In this document: piece after piece, positions 7,014 to 14,540 of the stretch
How positions within the stretch are numbered: position 1 is the stretch's first letter
Layout of the letters: each line of letters starts with the position of its first letter
Assembly: GCA_017388605.1 (NCBI GenBank)
Contig: JAFPIE010000120.1
Coordinates: 1 to 14,540, forward strand
DNA: 14,540 nt
From: Acholeplasmatales bacterium
GTDB lineage: Bacteria > Bacillota_I > Bacilli_A > Acholeplasmatales > Anaeroplasmataceae
Direction of reading: 5' to 3'
The notes under the pieces: generated by a model
The model's database searches: none
Seen by the model: only the letters and a program-made list of their open reading frames with translations
Told to the model about the DNA's origin: nothing
Translations under genes and position numbers: made by a program

Positions 7014-9839
7014 ATGAGTAAGAAAAAGCTTTGGATTATAATAGGAAGCTCCATAGCCGCTTTAGTTATAGTTGCTGTTACACTAATCTTAGTGTTTACC
7101 TTAGGCAACAAGGGGAAAACGGAAGATGGCTATTTAGATTCTGCAAGATCCATTAAGGTAGTTGAAATTGAAGGTAGTGCTACCCTAGAGGATCAAGATG
7201 AAAGCATTCAATGCTTCAAAGGAATGAATCTATATAGTGGAGATAAAGTAACGGTAAATCAAGATTCTGTACTTGTCATAAGATTTGATGAGGATAAATA
7301 TGTATACTTAGGAGAAAATACGAAAATCAATATCAAATCTGAGGGTAAGGATAGATATAAAACCAACGTCTTTGTAGAAGAAGGTATCGTACTTGCTGAA
7401 ATTCAAAATAAGCTACATGAGGATGAGGAATTCTTCCTATCCTCAAATAACTCCGTAATGGCAGTAAGAGGTACAGTCTTTGGCTTAAGTGTTATAAGAG
7501 GCGAAAATGAAATCATAGAAACCTATTCTGTATATAAGGGAGTTACAGAATTAGTTGTATTCGATAAAAAGGATGGAGCTCTCATTAAGGGTAAGATGAG
7601 TGATATTTCCGATTCTAAGATTGAAATTAAGGTACCAAATAATGAAGTAATCCCTGAAGAGGAATTTAATAACCTAACAAAGGATTGGTTAACAGAGGTA
7701 CAAGAAAAATTTGAAAATCCTGAGGATGCAAATGACCAGCTAAACGAAGTTGAAATTGTTGTGGGTAAGCCATCTAAGGAGGATTATTCTGGCGTAATTG
7801 ATGTCATTAGTCCAGAGGCAAATGTAACCTATTCCTCCATTATCTATAATGCAGAAGGCTATTTTGGAGGATATGATGGAAATAATCATAAGATTAATAT
7901 CACTGTAGAAAATCCTAATGCGAAAATAACCTATAAGGGTGAAAATGATACCGAATACAAGGATGTTAATGATTATGAATTTAAGGCACCAGGTTCCTAT
8001 AGAGTATATTATAGAATCGAATGTGAAGGCTTTGAGGTAAAGGAAGACTTTGAGGTTATCTATATTTCAAAGGCCAATCTAAATGTAGAATATACATCAA
8101 ATTTCGTAAGCCCTAATGTACTAATTGAGGGTATGAGCGTAGAAGATGCAATGGATGGAATCCATTTAAATGATTATATTACTATAAATGGTGCAGAAGC
8201 TGATGCTGAAATCTTAAAGAATTCTACATTTACCTACGAGGGTATTCTAAATGAGAATGTAGATACCTATAAGGTATATATCAATTTACCAAATGAGGTA
8301 AAGGATTATTATAATGAGGCTCATATTGATTTAAGCCTACAAGCAGAAAAGCTAGTATTAAATAGTACCGAGCATATTCTAAATACCCAAGGAATACCAG
8401 AGCTTACGATTGGTAATGCAAGCTTAAATAAGTATAATGGTATTTTAGTTTCAGATTTAATGGCTGAAGCCTACTTTACTGCAGGTGGTCATGATATAGA
8501 ATATACTACAGTAAATTATATCTATAATTATAAAACAGAAGGCTACTATGAGCTTAAGAATGGATTAAATACCATTGATCTTAAAATGAAGTTGAATAAT
8601 CATATTGTAAATACAAGTGTATTTTTCTATTTCTTTGATCAAAGATATCAGGGTGAATTAAATATTAATATAGACCCTGCTATCGTAGAAGAATTATCCA
8701 ATAATATGTATTGGTTTAAGACAGATGATTTAGTCAATGCAGAAAATGATATTACCATTGGTGGATCCTACCTACTTGAAAAATTAGGTTTAATGGATTG
8801 TTATATCAATTTACCAACGGATTATTTAGATGATAATTCCAATAATTATACACAAAATAATAGCTTTAGCTTCCCTAAGGATCAATTTACAACCATCGAT
8901 TTTGTTTTAATGCCTACAGAAGAAAGAAAGGGTGCAAGCTTATCCATAAATGTTTATTTCTCACAAACTGAACCAACTGGATATCCATCCTATACAATTT
9001 CGAATTTGAGCTTTAAGCCTAATCAGAATATTAATTTTATTGTATCTACTGATCCTGTTGCCTATTCCTTAGATGGAATTAATTATAGTTCATCCCTATC
9101 GATTCCAAATACAGGCAAATACTATGTTTATTATAGGGTTGGAGATTCCTTAATCGTAGAGGGTAAGGAATATGTATCTATTCAAAATAGTACAATCGAT
9201 TGTGATAATTTTGATTTAATTTCAAATGAAATCTATGTATTAACCGATGAGGTACATAAATATAGTATGATGGTATCCAATGGTGAGGGTGAAATACTAG
9301 CAAAGGTTGAATCCTCCGATGGCTCTATCATGTCACCATTTAAGGATATTTATGAAATTTATACAAACATATTAAAGAATAGTACCTATTACGATAGTAC
9401 CTCACAAGAGGAAATCAATTGTTTAGTTAGCGTATCTGAATTTGATCCACAAAATCCAGATTTTAGCTATTCCATTGTTGCAGAGGGCTATGATGTTATA
9501 GCCAATACCATTCATTTCATAGAGGCCCCAATTACAGGCCTTGTTCAGAGTGGTAAATATGGTTCAGGCTCTACCATTTCAAATCCACAGGATATAACCA
9601 TAAGCTTACAAGATATGGATGAGGTATATGCATCAACACCATCCATTTCAAGAGAAAATGAATTCATTTCCTATTCCATCATCTATTCTATTGATGAAGG
9701 AAAGACTTGGAGTCTAGAAGAACCAGTTTTCACAGCTGTTGGAGAATATAAGATTTATTCTATCTATACCTATACCGTAAGTGGAAGCGGAAATGAAAAT
9801 GTATTTATTGCAATTCAAAATATAAATGTTGTTGAATAA
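7014..9839 (+). CDS. Membrane-anchored FecR-domain protein with YDG-type Ig-like modules
   Basis: This is a 941-residue surface protein. A basic start (MSKKKLW) leads into one hydrophobic segment (about 7-31) without a lipobox or clear cleavage site, so it is probably an N-terminal anchor with the rest outside. Residues about 44-190 form a FecR domain: an SG-D-V-V motif (GDKVTVNQDSVLVIRF), an EEGIVLAEI strand and the hallmark VMAVRGTVFGL (148-158). Residues 275-351 resemble the YDG-type repeat of bacterial adhesin-like proteins (GGYDGNNHKINITV, KITYKG, APGSYRVYYRI). Related beta modules recur at about 684-725 (AYSLDGINYS, TGKYYVYYRV) and at the C-terminus 885-941 (YSIIYSIDEGKTW, AVGEYKIYSIY). 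The middle (about 352-680) is not recognised. Classical FecR proteins relay a TonB-receptor signal to a FecI sigma factor, but this one has a large ectodomain and no cytoplasmic anti-sigma domain, so a structural or ligand-binding role is likelier. It is the first gene of an operon with the LRR lipoprotein. Confidence 0.85.
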   Translation: MSKKKLWIIIGSSIAALVIVAVTLILVFTLGNKGKTEDGYLDSARSIKVVEIEGSATLEDQDESIQCFKGMNLYSGDKVTVNQDSVLVIRFDEDKYVYLGENTKINIKSEGKDRYKTNVFVEEGIVLAEIQNKLHEDEEFFLSSNNSVMAVRGTVFGLSVIRGENEIIETYSVYKGVTELVVFDKKDGALIKGKMSDISDSKIEIKVPNNEVIPEEEFNNLTKDWLTEVQEKFENPEDANDQLNEVEIVVGKPSKEDYSGVIDVISPEANVTYSSIIYNAEGYFGGYDGNNHKINITVENPNAKITYKGENDTEYKDVNDYEFKAPGSYRVYYRIECEGFEVKEDFEVIYISKANLNVEYTSNFVSPNVLIEGMSVEDAMDGIHLNDYITINGAEADAEILKNSTFTYEGILNENVDTYKVYINLPNEVKDYYNEAHIDLSLQAEKLVLNSTEHILNTQGIPELTIGNASLNKYNGILVSDLMAEAYFTAGGHDIEYTTVNYIYNYKTEGYYELKNGLNTIDLKMKLNNHIVNTSVFFYFFDQRYQGELNINIDPAIVEELSNNMYWFKTDDLVNAENDITIGGSYLLEKLGLMDCYINLPTDYLDDNSNNYTQNNSFSFPKDQFTTIDFVLMPTEERKGASLSINVYFSQTEPTGYPSYTISNLSFKPNQNINFIVSTDPVAYSLDGINYSSSLSIPNTGKYYVYYRVGDSLIVEGKEYVSIQNSTIDCDNFDLISNEIYVLTDEVHKYSMMVSNGEGEILAKVESSDGSIMSPFKDIYEIYTNILKNSTYYDSTSQEEINCLVSVSEFDPQNPDFSYSIVAEGYDVIANTIHFIEAPITGLVQSGKYGSGSTISNPQDITISLQDMDEVYASTPSISRENEFISYSIIYSIDEGKTWSLEEPVFTAVGEYKIYSIYTYTVSGSGNENVFIAIQNINVVE

Positions 9840-9844
9840 GGAGG
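9838..9844 (+). promoter_or_regulatory. Ribosome binding site overlapping the upstream stop codon
   Basis: AAGGAGG begins inside the TAA stop of the FecR-domain gene (9837-9839) and lies 8 nt before the ATG at 9853. A ribosome terminating upstream sits directly on this site, so translation of the two genes is probably coupled. No promoter or terminator separates them. Confidence 0.85.
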
Positions 9845-9852
9845 ATATCGAA

Positions 9853-12800
9853 ATGAAAAAGAATAAATTATTATTTGGCATAGGCATGATTTCTATCATT
9901 CTACTATCCTCTTGTGGTGAAACATTTACAAAGAATAGAGGACAGGAGGAAACATTCCCAGAGGTTTCCATTCCTGATGTCTTAAGACCTACAGAGGGAA
10001 GTCAAGATAAGGATAGCATCACCTATACGGTTAAGCATGCTTTAGAGATGGAAAATGGTGAATACCAAACGGTATGTGTTGAAACCCTAAGCTCTAAAAA
10101 GGGTGAAAAGACAAACGCATCTCCTAAAGCCTATAATGGCTATAAGGCAGAAGAATTTAGTCAAGTTGATGTAGAAGCTGATGGTTCAACAGTAGTTACC
10201 ATCAAATACAAAATGCAAAAATATTCGATTACTCTTACGGGTAATCAATTTGAAGGAAGCTTAGCCGGTAGTGGTGAATATTCCATCGTAGATGGTGCAG
10301 CAGTCTTAACCGCAAAGCCATATATCGGATATTCCTTCTTGGGCTGGTATAGTGATGATACCTTACTTTCAAATAAGCCAACCTATAGCCTAACACTTTC
10401 AAGCGATATGAATATTAAGGGCTTATTTAAGATTAAGGATGAATTTAAGAATTATGAAATAGAAACGAATGAATCTAGCTGTACAATTCTAAAGCAATTA
10501 GATGATAAGGAAAGAGTCGTTTCTATTCCTGAGGGTGTAACAGGCATTGCCTATAATGCCTTCAATAGCTATTGCTTAAGAATTTTAACTCTTCCAAAAT
10601 CCTTAAAAAGAATTGAATCTCAAGCCTTCTATACCCCATCATTAGTCAAAATTACCATCAATTCGGATTGTATCTTCTATGATGGTGCATTCGATAGTGT
10701 ATATCCAATAGAGGTATATGATCTATCGGAAAATGGACATAATGAATATTTTATGACCTATGCGGATCTTCATAGATCTCTTGAGGATGAAAGCCGCTTT
10801 GAAATTGATCAAGATGGCTTTATTTGGGGATTAATTGAAGATTATACTCATCAAAATACCCTAAGGCTATTTGGTAGAGTAGAAGAGAATAGCTATGAAA
10901 TTGTATTCCCTAAATCACATACGATGAATGGAATAACCTATAATGAATATACCATTTATTCCTATGCCTTCTATAAGGATAAGGTTAAGGTTGTAACACT
11001 AAATGATTCTATAACAAGCATAGATAATTACGCCTTTGGCGAATGCTCTAATTTAGTTGAATTATTTAATTTCTCTGATATTAATATAACCATAGATCCA
11101 CCATCCTATGATAATGGATCCATCAATAGAAATTTAAAAATAATCCATCTTGATGAGGATGAGGAAGGATTAATTCAAAGCTATGGTGATTTCGATTATT
11201 ATTTAAAGGATAAAGATGGCATAACATATGCCGTTATTGTAAATTGTTGCAATATAGAGGAGAATTTTACCATAAATGCGATTGGAAATTATCCTACCCT
11301 AATTGGTGAAAATGCATTTAAGGGCAATACAAAGATAAAATCTCTTACTCTAGGAGATAATATTATTGGAATTGAAAAGGATGCCTTCTATGATTGTACA
11401 AGCCTAGAAGCCCTAGATGCAAAGGATGTAAAATATATTGATGAAAATGCCTTCTGTTATTCTGGAGTGAAAAAGGTAAATTTACCAAAATGTGAAATCA
11501 TTGGTCCAAGCGCCTTTAATCGCTGTAATGTATTAAACGAGGTTAACGCTCCACAAGTTAAAGAAATCGGAAGCTATGCCTTCTATAATGCTTTTGCATT
11601 ATATCAATTTACATTACCAAAAACTTTAGAGGAAATTGAAGATAATGCCTTTGGTAATTGTAATAATTTAATTGAATTAATTAATTTATCCAATTTAGAT
11701 TTATCGAATACATCAGCAAATGGCTATATTTCAGCGAATGCATTAAATATCATTTTTGATGAAAAGGATTCTAAAATTAGTAATACAAATGGCTTTATTA
11801 CCTATAAGGATACAGAGGATACAATACTATTAAGCTATGATGGAGATAGTAAGGATATCGTTATCCCATCGAATATTACTATTATCTATCCATATGCATT
11901 TACAGCTTTAGAGCTTGATTCCTTAAAAATAGGTGAAAACGTAGAAGAGCTAAATAAAAATTCTCTATATCTTTCAAAGATTCAAGAGCTTTCCATCTAT
12001 TTAACGGATGATAAAGCAAGTAGCATAGAAAAATTGAAATATCTATTCAAGGAATATCTTTATGATGAATATGCTTTAGATACCATAATTGTAGATGGTA
12101 CAATTGCAAATATTCCAGAAGATTTCTTCTATTGGCTTAATGTAAAAACCTTCGTTTTACCATCTACTATTGAATCTACATCCAATGATTCTTTCAATGT
12201 TAGTGACGTAGAAAAGGTATATTTTAACGGAGATTATGATAGATGGAATAATATTTCCTTCCCAAGCTACAATAGTTTCTTCCAAAATGAGGATGCTCCA
12301 ATAATCTATTTTAAGGACGAAAATGGAACGGTTACCTTCAAGGAAAATACCTATGTTCCTTTTGAGGTATTATATATTCCTGATGGTGTAACTTCTATTG
12401 ATGATTACAAATATCAATATTACACAGTAAAGGAAGTCATCATTCCAGAGGGAGTAACAGAAATTGGTGAAAGAGCATTCCAATACTGCAAGAATCTAGA
12501 AAAGATTACTCTTCCTAGCACACTTGAAACGATTGACTATGGCGCTTTTGAAAATTGTTCAAAGCTATCTAATGTCACATTACCAAATGGGCTTCTAAAT
12601 CTTGGTTATGCTGCATTTATAAATACAGGAATAACATCCATTACTATTCCAAGCTCAGTAAATAATATAAATGGTTGCACCTTTGAAAATTGTAGAAATC
12701 TTTTATCTGTAACCTATAATACAAACGCGGACATTGAATCTTCTATGTTTTCAGGATGTAGTGTACTTCAAAGCGTAAAGATTACAGGAGAGCCAGAAGA

Positions 12801-14540
12801 AATTGGTTCAGATGCATTTAGGGATTGTAAATCTCTTAAGAAGATCACTCTTCCAAATTCAATTACCTATATTGACGATAATGCATTCAATAATTCTGGT
12901 ATTAAATCCATCGATTTAAGTGAGCTTTCCCTTTCATCTATTGAATCTAGTACCTTCCAAAATTGTAAATATTTAACAAATATTACTTTACCAACGACAA
13001 TTACAAGTATTGGTAAGAGTGCATTTGCATATACAGGTATAAAGGAATTTACCATAAGTAGTAATATTGATTCTATAGCCGATAATCTATTTGAAGGCTG
13101 TATGTATTTAGAGACGATTACCCTAGAAAATGGCGTTACAACCATTTCTGATAAGGCCTTCTTAAACTGTAGAAGCCTAAGAACTCTAAATCTACCTGAA
13201 TCTCTTAATGAAATTGGCTTCCAATCCTTCATGGGCTGTACTTCCTTAAATGATATTACCTTGCCAGAGGGATTAACAATATTAGATAATAATGCCTTTG
13301 ATGGATGTCAATCCTTAAAGAAGATTACTCTTCCAAATACATTAACCTCTATTGGTGCTTATGTATTTAAGGATTGTCCAAGAATAGAATATAATACCTA
13401 CATGGATGGAAATTATTTAGGTGATGATACAAATCCATATAGATATTTCATCGAAGATACAAAGGAAGAAGATGAATTTACACTTCATGCAGATTGTAAA
13501 ATTATTGCAAGAAGTCCATTTAATATGTCTAATGTATCTAAGGTTACGATTCCAAATGGAGTTTTAACACTACCAAAAGGATTATTCATTGGCGCATATA
13601 ATTTAGCTGATGTAACTATTCCATTCGTAGGAGATAATGAATCAAATAACACATTCTCCTATTTCTATGATGGTACATTATCTAGAATTCCAACATGCTT
13701 AACTAAGATTACTATAACTAGTGGAAATACCATTCAGCAAAGTGCCTTTAGTGGATGTTCAACCATTAAAACCATTGTATTACCAGAAAGTATTACTACA
13801 ATTGGTAATTATGCATTCCAAAATTCAGGAATTGAATCTATAAATATTGGTAAAAATATACTAACGATAGGTTCAAGTGCATTCTCTGGCTGTACAAATC
13901 TTATATCTATAGATTTATCGAATATGGATATGAATACTACAGGTTCATCCTTAGGTGCTAATATCTTTAATGGTGCAACAATGCTTAAGGAGGTATTGCT
14001 TCCTAAAAACATTAAGTCTATTCCACAGTATATGTTCATGGGCTGTGTAAAATTACAGGAATTTACAATTCCAGATACCGTAACTACCATAGAAAATTCT
14101 TCATTTAGTGGATGCTCAAGCCTTGAAAGTGTTCAGGTTTTAGGTAATCTAACAAGCATTGGTGAATCAGCATTCTACGAATGTAAATTACTAGAAGAAT
14201 TTACCCTACCAAGTACCTTAAGTTCTATTGGAACTTACGCATTCTATAACACAGGACTTAAGGATATTACCATTCCATCAGGAATGACAGAAATCAAGAG
14301 CAATGCCTTCTTTGGCTGTACAAGATTATATAATGTATGTAATCTATCTAACTTAGACATTAAGGCTGGTCAAACCACATATGGTTACGTAGGCTATTAT
14401 GCAAAATCCATTCATACAAACATTAACGATAAGGCTTATTTAGTTAAAAATGGTGATTTTGAATTCCTTATTGATAAGGGAACTGTTTATTTAATGAATT
14501 ATCTAGGAGATAAGAATACAAAGAAGGATTTAACTCTTCC
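9853..14540 (+). CDS. BspA-like leucine-rich-repeat surface lipoprotein (3' end outside window)
   Basis: The frame runs from ATG 9853 to the window end without a stop, giving at least 1,562 residues. Residues 1-21 are a lipoprotein signal peptide with lipobox LSSC; Cys21 would be lipidated. Residues about 56-124 match a small beta module seen in many Gram-positive surface proteins (YTVKHALEMENGEY, YNGYKAEEF, ADGSTVVTIKY). Residues 124-196 resemble a divergent InlB B-repeat (GSGEYSIVDGAAVLTAKP, GYSFLGWY). From about 220 onward are more than 30 BspA-type LRR units, 22-23 residues each, of the form IG..AF.GC.SL..ITLP. Inserts known from this family break the array: a YFNGDYDRWNNISF element (790-803) and a DGNYLGDDTNPYRYF element (1185-1199). 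BspA-like proteins bind host proteins or mediate adhesion and co-aggregation in several host-associated bacteria; the ligand here is unknown. It lies 13 nt behind the FecR-domain gene. Family confidence is high, function is inferred. Confidence 0.93.
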   Translation, partial: MKKNKLLFGIGMISIILLSSCGETFTKNRGQEETFPEVSIPDVLRPTEGSQDKDSITYTVKHALEMENGEYQTVCVETLSSKKGEKTNASPKAYNGYKAEEFSQVDVEADGSTVVTIKYKMQKYSITLTGNQFEGSLAGSGEYSIVDGAAVLTAKPYIGYSFLGWYSDDTLLSNKPTYSLTLSSDMNIKGLFKIKDEFKNYEIETNESSCTILKQLDDKERVVSIPEGVTGIAYNAFNSYCLRILTLPKSLKRIESQAFYTPSLVKITINSDCIFYDGAFDSVYPIEVYDLSENGHNEYFMTYADLHRSLEDESRFEIDQDGFIWGLIEDYTHQNTLRLFGRVEENSYEIVFPKSHTMNGITYNEYTIYSYAFYKDKVKVVTLNDSITSIDNYAFGECSNLVELFNFSDINITIDPPSYDNGSINRNLKIIHLDEDEEGLIQSYGDFDYYLKDKDGITYAVIVNCCNIEENFTINAIGNYPTLIGENAFKGNTKIKSLTLGDNIIGIEKDAFYDCTSLEALDAKDVKYIDENAFCYSGVKKVNLPKCEIIGPSAFNRCNVLNEVNAPQVKEIGSYAFYNAFALYQFTLPKTLEEIEDNAFGNCNNLIELINLSNLDLSNTSANGYISANALNIIFDEKDSKISNTNGFITYKDTEDTILLSYDGDSKDIVIPSNITIIYPYAFTALELDSLKIGENVEELNKNSLYLSKIQELSIYLTDDKASSIEKLKYLFKEYLYDEYALDTIIVDGTIANIPEDFFYWLNVKTFVLPSTIESTSNDSFNVSDVEKVYFNGDYDRWNNISFPSYNSFFQNEDAPIIYFKDENGTVTFKENTYVPFEVLYIPDGVTSIDDYKYQYYTVKEVIIPEGVTEIGERAFQYCKNLEKITLPSTLETIDYGAFENCSKLSNVTLPNGLLNLGYAAFINTGITSITIPSSVNNINGCTFENCRNLLSVTYNTNADIESSMFSGCSVLQSVKITGEPEEIGSDAFRDCKSLKKITLPNSITYIDDNAFNNSGIKSIDLSELSLSSIESSTFQNCKYLTNITLPTTITSIGKSAFAYTGIKEFTISSNIDSIADNLFEGCMYLETITLENGVTTISDKAFLNCRSLRTLNLPESLNEIGFQSFMGCTSLNDITLPEGLTILDNNAFDGCQSLKKITLPNTLTSIGAYVFKDCPRIEYNTYMDGNYLGDDTNPYRYFIEDTKEEDEFTLHADCKIIARSPFNMSNVSKVTIPNGVLTLPKGLFIGAYNLADVTIPFVGDNESNNTFSYFYDGTLSRIPTCLTKITITSGNTIQQSAFSGCSTIKTIVLPESITTIGNYAFQNSGIESINIGKNILTIGSSAFSGCTNLISIDLSNMDMNTTGSSLGANIFNGATMLKEVLLPKNIKSIPQYMFMGCVKLQEFTIPDTVTTIENSSFSGCSSLESVQVLGNLTSIGESAFYECKLLEEFTLPSTLSSIGTYAFYNTGLKDITIPSGMTEIKSNAFFGCTRLYNVCNLSNLDIKAGQTTYGYVGYYAKSIHTNINDKAYLVKNGDFEFLIDKGTVYLMNYLGDKNTKKDLTL
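12436..13380 (+). repeat. Dense core of the LRR-coding array (about 69-nt period)
   Basis: Residues 862-1176 of the BspA-like protein contain about 14 consecutive LRR units without an interrupting module. Two unit types mix: 23-residue units with a GC..L or NC..L core, and 22-residue units with an NTGI, NSGI or YTGI core. Units have diverged in DNA sequence, but some stay close, for example 12838-12859 and 13318-13339. The array encodes protein repeats and is not a separate DNA element. Confidence 0.85.

Noticed and set aside
9714..9971. Antisense open frame of 85 codons across the FecR/BspA-like junction
   Set aside because: It is opposite the end of one gene and the signal peptide of the next, with no supporting start signal or domain.
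12867..14090. Antisense open frames of 93 and 121 codons in the LRR region
   Set aside because: Long antisense frames are a by-product of the repeated codon pattern in the LRR array; the predicted proteins are themselves weakly repetitive and unrecognised.
12436..14300. Regular spacing suggesting a CRISPR or satellite array
   Set aside because: The roughly 69-nt period is in frame and corresponds to 22-23-residue LRR units; there are no identical repeats separated by unique spacers.
1..14540. UGA-as-tryptophan genetic code, as in Mycoplasma
   Set aside because: All long genes read through without in-frame TGA, tryptophans are TGG, and each visible gene ends in TAA. This gives no support for reassignment, although it does not show that TGA is used as a stop.

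Overview
The window looks like chromosomal DNA from a low-GC, AT-rich relative of Bacillota/Mycoplasmatota, of the RF39, Acholeplasmatales or Erysipelotrichia kind. The reasons are the strong AAGGAGG-type ribosome sites, the U-tailed hairpin terminators, a Gram-positive-type ParC, and a BspA-like leucine-rich-repeat lipoprotein of the sort common in host-associated anaerobes. All four visible stop codons are TAA and tryptophan is TGG throughout, so nothing indicates UGA reassignment. The lineage is an inference; no rRNA or other decisive marker is present. All genes lie on the + strand.

Layout: (1) 1-846, the 3' part of a topoisomerase IV subunit A gene (parC), closed by a terminator. (2) 1016-6079, a single-gene unit with its own promoter and terminator. 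It encodes a 1687-residue membrane protein whose four N-terminal membrane segments resemble CvpA. A highly charged cytoplasmic insertion splits these segments, and a predicted extracellular part of about 1,360 residues ends in a Big_2 Ig-like domain. (3) 6287-6844, efp (elongation factor P), also a single-gene unit; the loop carrying its modified lysine has an atypical sequence. (4) 7014 to beyond the window end, a two-gene operon from one strong promoter: a membrane-anchored FecR-domain/Ig-module protein, then 13 nt later a BspA-like lipoprotein that runs off the window at 1,562 codons.

Two housekeeping genes (DNA decatenation, translation) are thus interspersed with about 12.6 kb encoding three very large envelope proteins. 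The FecR-domain protein and the LRR lipoprotein are very probably co-expressed and may act together at the cell surface. The CvpA-like protein has its own promoter, with a perfect 20-bp palindrome between the -35 and -10 elements that could be an operator. No transposase, integrase, phage gene, tRNA, rRNA or CRISPR array was seen. No gene-free stretch exceeds about 210 bases. The best candidates for something undescribed are the CvpA-like giant protein, the atypical EF-P loop, and the FecR/BspA-like pair.
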